Part shown: positions 1 through 5,704 of the stretch, one piece after another
Numbering within the stretch: the first letter of the stretch is position 1
Layout: the number at the start of each line of letters is the position of its first letter
From: JBFGJY01 sp041576975
GTDB lineage: Bacteria > Pseudomonadota > Gammaproteobacteria > UBA4575
Direction: 5' to 3'
DNA length: 7,466 nt
NCBI GenBank assembly: GCA_041576975.1
Contig: JBFGJY010000090.1
Coordinates: forward strand, 1 to 7,466
Notes under the pieces: model-generated
Told to the model about the DNA's origin: nothing
Seen by the model: only the letters and a program-made list of their open reading frames with translations
The model's database searches: none
Position numbers and translations under genes: made by a program

Positions 1-138
1 CATTAAAACTTTTTCAGGCTCGCTACTTACTGCCCCTGTACGTCGGGTTGTAAGGGTTAAAATAAAGACGATACTAAGCATGTAGTACCAACGGCAGAGG
101 ATTCGCGGACGCGGGTTCGATTCCCGCCGCCTCCACCA
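1..138 (+). ncRNA. ssrA: tmRNA (ssrA), 3' part; 5' end outside the window
   Basis: This is the 3' portion of transfer-messenger RNA, which rescues stalled ribosomes and tags the unfinished protein for degradation. The tRNA-like end is clear: a T-arm with GCGGG (111-115), loop TTCGATT (116-122) and CCCGC (123-127), then the acceptor strand CGCCTCC (128-134), a discriminator A and CCA at 136-138. Upstream, TAAGCATGTAGTACC (76-90) is the strongly conserved segment before the tRNA-like domain, and GTTAAAACT/CAGGCT-like sequence near 2-20 matches the pseudoknot region of gammaproteobacterial tmRNAs as I remember them. The tag reading frame and 5' acceptor half lie left of base 1. The 3' end of ssrA is a common integration target for phages and islands. 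It is the only clear plus-strand gene in the window. Confidence 0.93.
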
Positions 139-456
139 AATTAGAATTTTGGATTGGTAAATTACCTAAGATGCTGAACGGTATAGAAAATTTACTGGTT
201 CCAAAATTTGTCTTTGGGCTGTATCTAATTGGCCCATCAAAAACTAATTGTTGTATCATCTTTTTCGTATTGAGATCGCCATTTAGCCATATATCCGCAG
301 GCGAAGACAGAACAGCATGTCAAAGTACAATTCGGAGGGTTAAGGAAACACTTTCAATCGATGTTGAATCCTCGAAAGGGATGATTGGAGATATCCGTTG
401 GTGATTCGCTTACAAAAACCCTCTATTGCAACAAGATGAAAGGAGACCTAGCTGTT
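139..456. other. Region without recognisable gene between ssrA and the first repeat
   Basis: This stretch of about 320 bases follows the tmRNA CCA end and precedes the first hairpin repeat. A plus-strand frame at 171-404 could encode 77 residues, but it has no Shine-Dalgarno sequence, no recognisable motif and an uneven composition, so I do not call it a gene. A minus-strand frame at 74-259 runs into the antisense of tmRNA and is an artefact. I see no strong hairpin with a T-run that would end ssrA transcription; the only candidate is a weak CCAAA/TTTGG pairing (201-205 with 213-217). If an island is inserted at ssrA, this is its left edge, but no integrase or second copy of the tmRNA end is visible. 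Confidence 0.4.
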
Positions 457-484
457 TGTTAGCTTTGGGTCGTTAGCGGTCATT
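457..484 (-). repeat. Dispersed hairpin repeat, copy A (GGGTCGTT core)
   Basis: On the plus strand this reads TGTTAGCT - TTGGGTCGTT - AGCGGTCA. The right arm and core are identical to the copies at 2934 and 4403; the left arm has two changes (TTAG for TCCG), which shortens the stem. It begins 12 nt beyond the stop codon of the lipoprotein gene at 497-1168, in the same orientation relative to its gene as the other copies. It is the leftmost member of the series and the last repeat before ssrA. Confidence 0.85.
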
Positions 485-496
485 AGTACAATTGCA

Positions 497-1168
497 CTAA
501 TTAGTTGCATCTTTTGCCGATAAGGCAAATAAATTTTCATCAATAGGCTTCCAGTAAAACCAGTGGGTTTCTTTTCCCTTAAGCACAAGAAACTGGTAAT
601 GAACAAAACGCGTCATCTCTAGCTTCATGAGTAACCAATTGTCCTGATTGCGACTGAAACTAGGAAGATCTGAAGAATAAAAATTACCAACAACAAGAGT
701 TTTAAACACTCGCCGTGATTGCAGCGTTAGATATCCATCTTTACAGGTAAAGTCTCCTTTGCTCATATCCAATAGTTCTTCGTGCACAAGGGAGTTATTC
801 TTGCCATCCACATTCCATAACTTGATTTGAAGTTGTGTGTCCTCAGTGTGACTTAACTCAACCATATTAACGCTCTCAACGGGCTTGCACTCGTAAAGGG
901 GATTACCTTTCCAGTCATAAGTGAGATCTTTAGCAAGGAGTTGAAAACTCAAATGCATACAATCCAAATCAGGAAAACTAGATAAATCGTCTGCCCAATC
1001 TAACTCACCTAAATTCTCATAAAAGCCAGAAAGAACAGGACATTGACGACTTGTTATATCATCGTCCAGCTGAGCCCATTGCACAGGGTAATTGCTGCCC
1101 CTCGTGTAGGCGCATGAATTGACGATAAGCGCAAAAACTAAAACTACTACAAGACGAATGAGCAGCAT
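497..1168 (-). CDS. Putative lipoprotein of unknown function
   Basis: The product is 223 residues. I do not recognise its family. The N-terminus (residues 1-19, MLLIRLVVVLVFALIVNSC) is a hydrophobic signal peptide ending at Cys19. The lipobox is VNSC, with an unusual Asn at -2, so processing by signal peptidase II is likely but not certain. The mature part starts at Cys19-Ala20-Tyr21; the residue at +2 is not Asp, which is compatible with outer-membrane sorting. The rest is acidic to neutral, has several cysteines (near residues 43, 70 and 93) and many aromatic residues, and has no second membrane segment, so a periplasmic globular domain is likely. The start at 1168 is chosen because it gives a complete signal peptide; no good Shine-Dalgarno sequence precedes it. 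A TATAAT box lies about 35 nt upstream. Copy A of the repeat lies 12 nt past the stop. Confidence 0.75.
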   Translation of the reverse strand: MLLIRLVVVLVFALIVNSCAYTRGSNYPVQWAQLDDDITSRQCPVLSGFYENLGELDWADDLSSFPDLDCMHLSFQLLAKDLTYDWKGNPLYECKPVESVNMVELSHTEDTQLQIKLWNVDGKNNSLVHEELLDMSKGDFTCKDGYLTLQSRRVFKTLVVGNFYSSDLPSFSRNQDNWLLMKLEMTRFVHYQFLVLKGKETHWFYWKPIDENLFALSAKDATN

Positions 1169-1202
1169 AATTTAAACAAGTGCAAATGTAGTACATTTTT
1201 AT

Positions 1203-1208
1203 ATTATA
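1203..1208 (-). promoter_or_regulatory. Putative -10 box (TATAAT) for the lipoprotein gene
   Basis: The minus strand reads GCGTATAATA here, a perfect -10 hexamer about 35 nt upstream of the start codon at 1168. The hexamer 17 nt upstream (TAAATT at 1226-1231) is a poor -35, and a better TTGATT (1222-1227) is only 13 nt away. The surrounding sequence is AT-rich, which raises the chance of a random match. Confidence 0.35.
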
Positions 1209-1281
1209 CGCTTTTATTACTAATCAATTTATAAATTTGTAGATACTAAGGTTTAGTGATGATTTACAGATCGCCAATTGT

Positions 1282-1298
1282 AATGTCCGCTAACGACT
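1282..1298 (+). repeat. Inverted half copy of the hairpin repeat, copy B
   Basis: The plus strand reads AATGTCCGCTAACGACT. Its AGCGG-side arm and GTCGTT core match the other copies, but in the opposite orientation, and the second arm is missing or scrambled (TGCCACTTCAACC follows). It lies about 50 nt past the stop of the DUF2254 gene, the expected side, but reversed. It may be a remnant of a recombined or decayed repeat. Confidence 0.5.
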
Positions 1299-1300
1299 GC

Positions 1301-1337
1301 CACTTCAACCGACCGATGCAACACATTGGTTAAAACG
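1301..1337 (-). other. Possible RNA hairpin just past the DUF2254 stop codon
   Basis: On the minus strand, CGTTTTAACC (1337 to 1328) can pair with GGTTGAAGTG (1310 to 1301). This gives a 10-pair stem with three G-U wobbles and a 17-nt loop. The wobbles make it more stable as minus-strand RNA than as plus-strand RNA, as expected for the 3' end of the DUF2254 transcript. No T-run follows, so it is not a standard intrinsic terminator. It ends 3 nt from the inverted half repeat at 1282-1298. Confidence 0.3.
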
Positions 1338-1349
1338 TTCTGCTGGGCG

Positions 1350-2636
1350 TCAGCCTTCCCCTGCCGAAGATTCTCGCGAAACCGGCGAGAGGCTGAATTC
1401 TGATACGGCGCGCAACTTCGCGATTTCGTCTGGCACCTTAAGCGCTTTCTCAGCGTGCGCATTAACAAGACGTGCACATTCAAGTGCCGCTTTCGCCATT
1501 TGTTTATCACCAACGTCTGCCAATGCGGCTAGTGCTTTTTGTGCCCGAATCACAACTTCAATAGTACCTGCGCCATCACGTGCTATTGCACTGAATGCAT
1601 CATCAAACATATCAACTATAGAAATCTCCGGGACGCTAACGCGATCGAAATCGATACTCGGTTGTTCGCGCTCTGAGGTCTCATTGGACAAATCTGTGAA
1701 CAGCCGGACAAAGACACCTATAATTTCGATCGCGGTTCCGGGGTCGTTGACGGCGGGAGAAAGGGCACGACTGGCGATCTCTGACAAAGTAATAAGGCCG
1801 AATCGAGGGTCATCATCGAACGTCCTGTTCCTACCGATACTAAATGCATTGACAATTGATGTTACTTCGATATCTGAGCCCTCGCGGCCGCTTCTTAAAT
1901 ACGCCAGGGGCTGATTCGTTGTCACAAATGTCCCTGGAAGAGCCGATACTTCAATATACGTTTCGGTTTTCTCAGCGGTAGTCTGCAATGCTGTCATGTC
2001 GATATGCTTAATATAGCCAATAGTGGTTCCAAATACTGGCAAACCATCTGTCAGATTCTCTGACTTGACTCCTCCAAGAAAAGGTTTCTCTCTTCGACGG
2101 CATAGTGCTTCACCGGCCGCTTTCTCAACCTTGCTAATTGTTGTCCCGAGACGCCCTAATCGAGCGATGCCATCTACCCATCTTATAAAGTTCAATATTA
2201 CTAATCCAAACACTACTATTGTAATAAGGAAAAGAATGAACCTGCCTGCCTTATCGTAATAGCCATTCATTAAAGCGACCTGGGCAACGATACTAAAAAT
2301 AAATGCACCAATAAACGTTGACAATGCGTTTTGAGACAGATCGTCGGACACCACCAAACTGAAGGTCCGCGGAGTCGCAGAACTGCTCGCGGACTGATAA
2401 GCGGCAAGCATCGAACCGACGGCGAATACTGCCATGACCAGCATGCTCGCAGAGATGACTTTCAGTAACATCTCGATGGATTCTGTTTTAACGTCAGGAG
2501 CCTTCTGGAATAACTCCAACTGGTCTACCGATGAGGCCACAAATGCGATTGCGATAGACAAAAGACAAACTATCAATGGCTTAACCCAAAGTCTCTCGCC
2601 CATCCGCTGCAGAAAAAATTTAAGTTTATCTTTCAT
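1350..2636 (-). CDS. DUF2254 family membrane protein
   Basis: The product is 428 residues, the usual size for DUF2254 (predicted membrane proteins, COG4325), whose function is not known. There are four membrane segments in the N-terminal third: about 18-36, 58-82, 103-124 and 131-152. The family-typical stretch RTFSLVVSDDLSQNALSTFIGAF lies between segments 2 and 3 and extends into segment 3. After the last segment comes a cytoplasm-sized soluble region of about 270 residues. It includes a region around residues 280-300 (FGLITLSEIASRALSPAVND) that I associate with the family; its Ser-Pro-Ala-Val-Asn-Asp motif is well conserved. The start at 2636 has a weak GAGAA Shine-Dalgarno sequence 6 nt upstream. 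The coding sequence is visibly richer in G+C than its right-hand neighbours (35 of 60 bases at 2341-2400), suggesting a separate origin. Instead of a normal repeat it is followed by the inverted half copy. Confidence 0.9.
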   Translation of the reverse strand: MKDKLKFFLQRMGERLWVKPLIVCLLSIAIAFVASSVDQLELFQKAPDVKTESIEMLLKVISASMLVMAVFAVGSMLAAYQSASSSATPRTFSLVVSDDLSQNALSTFIGAFIFSIVAQVALMNGYYDKAGRFILFLITIVVFGLVILNFIRWVDGIARLGRLGTTISKVEKAAGEALCRRREKPFLGGVKSENLTDGLPVFGTTIGYIKHIDMTALQTTAEKTETYIEVSALPGTFVTTNQPLAYLRSGREGSDIEVTSIVNAFSIGRNRTFDDDPRFGLITLSEIASRALSPAVNDPGTAIEIIGVFVRLFTDLSNETSEREQPSIDFDRVSVPEISIVDMFDDAFSAIARDGAGTIEVVIRAQKALAALADVGDKQMAKAALECARLVNAHAEKALKVPDEIAKLRAVSEFSLSPVSRESSAGEG

Positions 2637-2693
2637 TAATTATTCTCAATGGCGAAGAAGCATTCTTGACGCGCAACTATTATTAGATGATTA

Positions 2694-2718
2694 AATGTCC
2701 TTTTTGTTTTTGGACATT
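2694..2718. repeat. Hairpin AATGTCC - T-rich loop - GGACATT
   Basis: A perfect 7-bp inverted repeat (2694-2700 and 2712-2718) encloses an 11-nt loop made of T and one G. Its arms equal the outer ends (AATGTCC/GGACATT) of the dispersed repeat family, but the inner GCT...AGC part and core are absent. It may be a relative or a deletion product of the family. It lies about 60 nt upstream of the DUF2254 start codon. Confidence 0.5.
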
Positions 2719-2725
2719 GGGTCCT

Positions 2726-2779
2726 AACAAGCTCGCTACTAAAATATTCAATGCGTTGGCATTCAATAGTAGTACAGTT
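2726..2779. other. Imperfect attC-like fold (low confidence)
   Basis: The plus strand has AAC (2726-2728) facing GTT (2777-2779), CTACTA (2736-2741) facing TAGTAG (2767-2772), and AATGC (2750-2754) facing GCATT (2759-2763) around a GTTG loop, with unpaired asymmetric bulges between them. This order (outer AAC/GTT boxes, imperfect stem, small terminal loop) is that of an integron attC site. On the minus strand the outer box reads GTTAGGA, one base from the GTTAGGC of many attC sites. The opposite box does not fit RYYYAAC well. It may be a decayed attC or a chance fold. Confidence 0.25.
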
Positions 2780-2933
2780 CCAGGGTTCTTATCGAGAATA
2801 AAACGGAACAAATTCGTATCCTCAGAGACTCTCGGACAATTTATTCCAATTTGCTCGTATCACGCATTGATAGACTAGGTTCTGCACGCAAAAAAAAAAG
2901 AAACGAATATCAGCTTTGTGGCACATAGGCTAA

Positions 2934-2959
2934 AGTCCGCTTTGGGTCGTTAGCGGTCA
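2934..2959 (-). repeat. Dispersed hairpin repeat, copy C (GGGTCGTT core)
   Basis: The plus strand reads AGTCCGCT - TTGGGTCGTT - AGCGGTCA, with a CCGCT/AGCGG stem. It lies 36 nt past the stop codon of the YiaD-like gene at 2996-3670, in the common orientation. Core and right arm are identical to copies A and E. Confidence 0.9.
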
Positions 2960-2995
2960 CTTAACATCACTAAAAATAAATAAGCTTGCGATTTA

Positions 2996-3670
2996 TTAAG
3001 ATTTGGTAATAGGTACTAACGCGATCTCAACACGACGATTTAATGCACGTCCTTCCTTAGTATCATTGTTCGCCACCGGATAATTTTCACCGTATCCATA
3101 ACTTCCTAAGCGCAAAAGTTCTACATCGCGGCTTTGAAAATAATTAGCCACACTTTTAGCACGTCGTTCTGACAAGCCCTGGTTATATGATTCGCTCCCA
3201 GTGCTGTCTGTGTGACCCATGATTTCAATTAGGGTTTTATCATATTCATTTACCACTAAGGTCACTGAATCCAATACTGGGAAGAAGTCGCCATTAATAT
3301 CAGCGCTATCCACTGCAAATGTGATGTTACCAGGCATATTCAAAATAATGTTATCGCCATCACGCGTTACACTCACACCCGTACCTGCAAGCTTTTCTCT
3401 TAGTTTTGCTTCTTGCACATCCATATAATACCCAACCGCACCACCGGCTAATGCGCCAAGACCTGCACCGATCAATGCATGCTTACGTCGCTCTCGACTA
3501 TCATCACCTGTAATCAATCCAACTACAGCTCCAGCTGCAGCACCCGCCCCCGCCCCAATTACAGCTTTGCTTACTTGTTTTTCACCAGTATAAGGATTGG
3601 TAGTGCTGCATGATGTAGTCGTGATTACAACCAAGCTTATAACTATGCAAATAATAATTTTTGTGAACAT
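2996..3670 (-). CDS. YiaD-like OmpA-family outer membrane lipoprotein
   Basis: The product is 224 residues and follows E. coli YiaD (about 219) along its whole length. Residues 1-20 are a signal peptide ending in TTTS before Cys21, the predicted lipid-modified residue; Ser22 at +2 fits outer-membrane sorting. The CSTTNPYTGEKQVSKAVIGAG stretch and the Gly/Ala-rich segments (about 38-57 and 67-82) form the glycine-zipper part, followed by YYMDVQEAKLREKLAGTGVSVTR, nearly as in YiaD. The C-terminal OmpA domain (about 110-220) should bind peptidoglycan; its motif region is GHTDSTGSESYNQGLSERRAKSVANYF, and NRRVEI near the end is typical. The role is probably envelope anchoring or stability. The start at 3670 has purine-rich AAAAGGAAAGGAAAA upstream. 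An upstream gap of 217 nt leaves room for its own promoter. E. coli yiaD can act in Bam-complex suppression; whether that applies here is unknown. Confidence 0.92.
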   Translation of the reverse strand: MFTKIIICIVISLVVITTTSCSTTNPYTGEKQVSKAVIGAGAGAAAGAVVGLITGDDSRERRKHALIGAGLGALAGGAVGYYMDVQEAKLREKLAGTGVSVTRDGDNIILNMPGNITFAVDSADINGDFFPVLDSVTLVVNEYDKTLIEIMGHTDSTGSESYNQGLSERRAKSVANYFQSRDVELLRLGSYGYGENYPVANNDTKEGRALNRRVEIALVPITKS

Positions 3671-3887
3671 TTTTCCTTTCCTTTTGATTCACGGTATGTT
3701 TCGGGATATATGGATTGCAGTCTGTAATTCTAAAACTATTAGATCGGTCTATTCATGCAAGGTTTCAATTTGGCAATAATATAATAACGCTAATTACTAA
3801 TCTAATGCTCCACATGCTCTCTGAGAAGGTTCTATTGAATCACTTATGAAACACTCAAGTAAGTTGAAAATATGTAGATAGCTTGAA

Positions 3888-3913
3888 TGTCCGCTTTCGG
3901 CCAAAAGCGGTCA
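3888..3913 (-). repeat. Dispersed hairpin repeat, copy D (CGGCC core, best stem)
   Basis: The plus strand reads TGTCCGCT - TTCGGCCAAA - AGCGGTCA. It has the strongest stem of the series, because CCGCTTT (3891-3897) pairs with AAAGCGG (3904-3910) around a 6-nt loop containing GGCC. It lies 9 nt past the stop of the EamA-like gene. The outer TGT/TCA ends keep the T-T mismatch seen in the other copies. Confidence 0.9.
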
Positions 3914-3922
3914 TTATTTACA

Positions 3923-4363
3923 TTATGCATTTGCTACAAAAATTGCACCGATTACGATTAGGACACTTCCAGATAACAATTTTACGGTATGTAAATCTTT
4001 CCATTCGCTAAATATTACCAAAGCAAGTAATACAGCAATCAGTGTATTCATATTGTATAAGGGAACTAATTGAGATATTGGGATGTTAAAGTGAAGCAGT
4101 GAATAGGCTACTAATCCGCTTGCTATTCCCCATGTCAATCCGAATAAACCTGCAAATGAGCTTGCTTTAATTGAAAAAGGGACTGTATTGTCAAAAAAAT
4201 AAAAACCTAATCCCGCCATTGCAACTCCTAGCCCAACTGCAACAAGATACGTTGAAATACTTATACCTACATTTGTGCTGAACTTTTGGAAAATAGCTGA
4301 TCCACCATAAATAAATGCAGGTAAAAATCCGCCGATTAATAAAGCTGTTGCTTTAGAAGACAT
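3923..4363 (-). CDS. Small EamA/DMT-type membrane protein (single repeat unit)
   Basis: The product is 146 residues and almost wholly hydrophobic, with five predicted membrane segments at about 5-25, 35-55, 67-90, 99-117 and 124-145. The C-terminal half, with PLYNMNTLIAVLLALVIFSEW then KLLSGSVLIVIGAIFVA, has the pattern of the second half of an EamA unit in the drug/metabolite transporter superfamily. Most EamA transporters carry two such units (about 300 residues); this protein carries one and would have to work as a dimer, as small DMT proteins do. The substrate cannot be told from the sequence. The start at 4363 is supported by AAGGA (4371-4375) 7 nt upstream. Repeat copies D (9 nt past the stop) and E (39 nt before the start codon) bracket it, making a unit of about 0.5 kb. 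Confidence 0.8.
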   Translation of the reverse strand: MSSKATALLIGGFLPAFIYGGSAIFQKFSTNVGISISTYLVAVGLGVAMAGLGFYFFDNTVPFSIKASSFAGLFGLTWGIASGLVAYSLLHFNIPISQLVPLYNMNTLIAVLLALVIFSEWKDLHTVKLLSGSVLIVIGAIFVANA

Positions 4364-4402
4364 ATAGCCATCCTTTATATAAAGAATTATTTAAATATTA
4401 AA

Positions 4403-4428
4403 TCTCCGCTTTGGGTCGTTAGCGGTCA
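4403..4428 (-). repeat. Dispersed hairpin repeat, copy E (GGGTCGTT core)
   Basis: The plus strand reads TCTCCGCT - TTGGGTCGTT - AGCGGTCA. It lies only 2 nt past the stop codon of the 101-residue gene at 4431-4736, the tightest spacing in the window, and about 40 nt upstream of the EamA-like start codon. The CCGCT/AGCGG stem is intact. Confidence 0.9.
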
Positions 4429-4430
4429 AT

Positions 4431-4736
4431 TTATCTTGGGCCATTAGCAACATAATTTGCTATAAAAATTAGTATGGTCAACGCCAGCCCTGTTAAAGAA
4501 ATTGTCTCGTAAAAATCTAGCCCATAAATTGGTGCTATAAATAATGCTGGTGTAAGAAATATCAGCATAAAAATAGGTAAAAATAATGCTGTCTTTTGAT
4601 TTCCAAAATTCCATGCCCAACCAAATTTCCACCTGTTACGAACAATAAATCTTGGGTCATCCTTACAATGATAAATAATGCCAAATTTCCAGTTCTTGAT
4701 GTCTGCTCGTAATGTCTCTGCTTGTGTTCTTGTCAT
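4431..4736 (-). CDS. Small membrane protein with DUF5808-like N-terminus
   Basis: The product is 101 residues. Residues 16-46 contain WKFGIIYHCKDDPRFIVR then WKFGWAWNFGN, which fits the short DUF5808 pattern (W-K-x-G-x-x-Y, D-P-R, then G-W-x-x-N-F). This assignment is from memory and moderately sure. Two membrane segments follow at about 50-68 and 76-95, with a short charged C-terminus (NGPR). The function of DUF5808 is unknown; it is usually found in small membrane proteins. The start at 4736 is the only ATG in frame after an upstream stop, although no Shine-Dalgarno sequence precedes it. A -35/-10 pair lies 41-68 nt upstream. Overlapping minus-strand frame 4444-4632 is a shadow of this gene. 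Confidence 0.75.
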   Translation of the reverse strand: MTRTQAETLRADIKNWKFGIIYHCKDDPRFIVRNRWKFGWAWNFGNQKTALFLPIFMLIFLTPALFIAPIYGLDFYETISLTGLALTILIFIANYVANGPR

Positions 4737-4776
4737 TAGATTAGAAAGCTAAAGTCATTAAATTTATGTGCATGGA

Positions 4777-4804
4777 ATTATAATTTAATTTCTTTTTATG
4801 TCTG
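4777..4804 (-). promoter_or_regulatory. Putative promoter of the 101-residue gene, using the repeat end as -35
   Basis: On the minus strand CAGACA (4804 to 4799) is followed by a 16-nt spacer and a perfect TATAAT (4782 to 4777), about 40 nt before the start codon. CAGACA matches the -35 consensus TTGACA at four of six positions and is the outer arm of repeat copy F. Transcription would start near 4770. Confidence 0.45.
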
Positions 4805-4824
4805 CTTTCGGCCAATAGCGGTCA
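4799..4824 (-). repeat. Dispersed hairpin repeat, copy F (CGGCC core)
   Basis: The plus strand reads TGTCTGCT - TTCGGCCAAT - AGCGGTCA. CTGCT pairs with AGCGG through one T-G wobble on the plus strand, but the minus strand has a C-A mismatch at that position. It lies 6 nt past the stop of the MBL-fold gene. The core is of the same type as copy D. Confidence 0.9.
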
Positions 4825-4830
4825 TTCATA

Positions 4831-5625
4831 TTAAATACTTATTGACTCTCCATTATGCAAAATTTTGCATTTAGCATCTGTTTTGTCCACCTCTTCTTTA
4901 AACATCTCGTCATTAGCAGGATTATATTTTTTGGTGAAGAATGCCGGACAGTTATAATGGCAAGGAATTACAAGTTTTGGTTGCATTATACTTACCGCTT
5001 GCAAGGCTTCTTTTTCATCCATTGTATTGTGAATGACTTTACCTCCAATCGGTATCATTAACACATCAGGGTTATTAATAGTTTTCCATTCTTTTGCTTG
5101 CAGGAGAGTATCTCCAAGATTAACAATACTTTTCCCATCAAGTTTCATATTAAAACCAATAGCGCCCCACCCAACTCTCTCATCTGGTCCTGGCTTTAGT
5201 GTTTTAGAAAATGGGCCCAATTTAATCTTTAAGTCACCATGGGTCGTTTTTATTCCTGTAATTGACATGCCATCAAGCTGAATTGTTTCATTAACTGAGA
5301 TGGTATGAACATTTTTAATTGGTGTTGTAAATGCTAATCCTTTATCTCGAGGTCCAAGCAATAGTGCTTTTCCTTCTATGTTTCTTACCATTGTTTTATT
5401 ACAAATCACTGTAGCCCTAGAGACTTCTGCTATGCGATCCGTGTGCCAGTAATGGTCAATATCTCCATGAGTGATGAAGATGTGTGTAATATCCTTCCAT
5501 TCCGATTTTGGAATTAATGTAGTAAGCCTGAAAAAGTAAAAGAATAAAGCCCCTGGATCTATGGCGATTTTTTTATTTCCCGATTCAATAAGAAAAGTGT
5601 TGTAAAGGTAGTGAGTGATTTTCAT
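4831..5625 (-). CDS. MBL-fold metallohydrolase (UlaG-like)
   Basis: The product is 264 residues with no signal peptide, so cytoplasmic. It is a metallo-beta-lactamase-fold hydrolase of the UlaG-like branch. The opening ITHYLYNTFLIESGNKKIAIDPG matches the first beta strands and the Asp-Pro-Gly turn. The metal motif is ITHGDIDH (51-58): His53, Asp57 and His58 are present, but Asp55 replaces the second His of HxHxDH, as I recall for some UlaG-like groups. Further likely ligands are His129 (TTHGD), Asp172 (NLGDT) and His223 (PCHYN); IPIGGKVIHNTMDEKEAL (191-208) is typical of the branch. The substrate is unknown. The start at 5625 has no good Shine-Dalgarno sequence. Repeat copies F (past the stop) and G (before the start) bracket the gene. 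Confidence 0.88.
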   Translation of the reverse strand: MKITHYLYNTFLIESGNKKIAIDPGALFFYFFRLTTLIPKSEWKDITHIFITHGDIDHYWHTDRIAEVSRATVICNKTMVRNIEGKALLLGPRDKGLAFTTPIKNVHTISVNETIQLDGMSITGIKTTHGDLKIKLGPFSKTLKPGPDERVGWGAIGFNMKLDGKSIVNLGDTLLQAKEWKTINNPDVLMIPIGGKVIHNTMDEKEALQAVSIMQPKLVIPCHYNCPAFFTKKYNPANDEMFKEEVDKTDAKCKILHNGESISI

Positions 5626-5673
5626 TTATTCTAGTTTGCACACACAACTATTAAAAATAATGTTTCAAATAAT

Positions 5674-5704
5674 ATTATATTTTTTACATGGAAATGAATG
5701 TCCG
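5674..5704 (-). promoter_or_regulatory. Putative promoter of the MBL-fold gene overlapping repeat G
   Basis: A perfect TATAAT (5679 to 5674) lies about 48 nt before the start codon on the minus strand. The best -35 is CGGACA (5704 to 5699), the outer arm of repeat copy G, with a spacing of 19 nt, longer than the ideal 17. The flanking DNA is very AT-rich, so a chance match is possible. Confidence 0.3.

Larger units (their letters stand above)
2637..2933. other. Gene-free region upstream of DUF2254 gene
   Basis: These roughly 300 bases have no convincing gene. A plus-strand frame at 2687-2878 (63 residues) has no ribosome binding site and crosses two hairpins, so I reject it. The region contains a hairpin AATGTCC/GGACATT (2694-2718), an attC-like imperfect fold (2726-2779) and a run of ten A (2890-2899). 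The DUF2254 promoter should be here, but I find no convincing -35/-10 pair. Confidence 0.45.

Noticed and set aside
74..259. Minus-strand 61-residue reading frame
   Set aside because: Its C-terminal part is the antisense of the tmRNA 3' end (VEAAGIEPAS-type peptide), a well known false gene over tRNA-like sequences.
171..404. Plus-strand 77-residue reading frame beside ssrA, considered as an integrase remnant
   Set aside because: It has no ribosome binding site, no integrase motif and no family resemblance that I can see.
1253..1513. Minus-strand 86-residue reading frame at the DUF2254 3' end
   Set aside because: It overlaps the DUF2254 gene in another frame and its Arg-rich composition is that of a shadow frame.
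2687..2878. Plus-strand 63-residue reading frame
   Set aside because: It crosses the AATGTCC hairpin and the attC-like fold and looks like translated structured non-coding DNA.
2890..2899. Run of ten A (T on the minus strand) as a terminator tail
   Set aside because: No hairpin precedes it on the minus strand, and no gene ends there.
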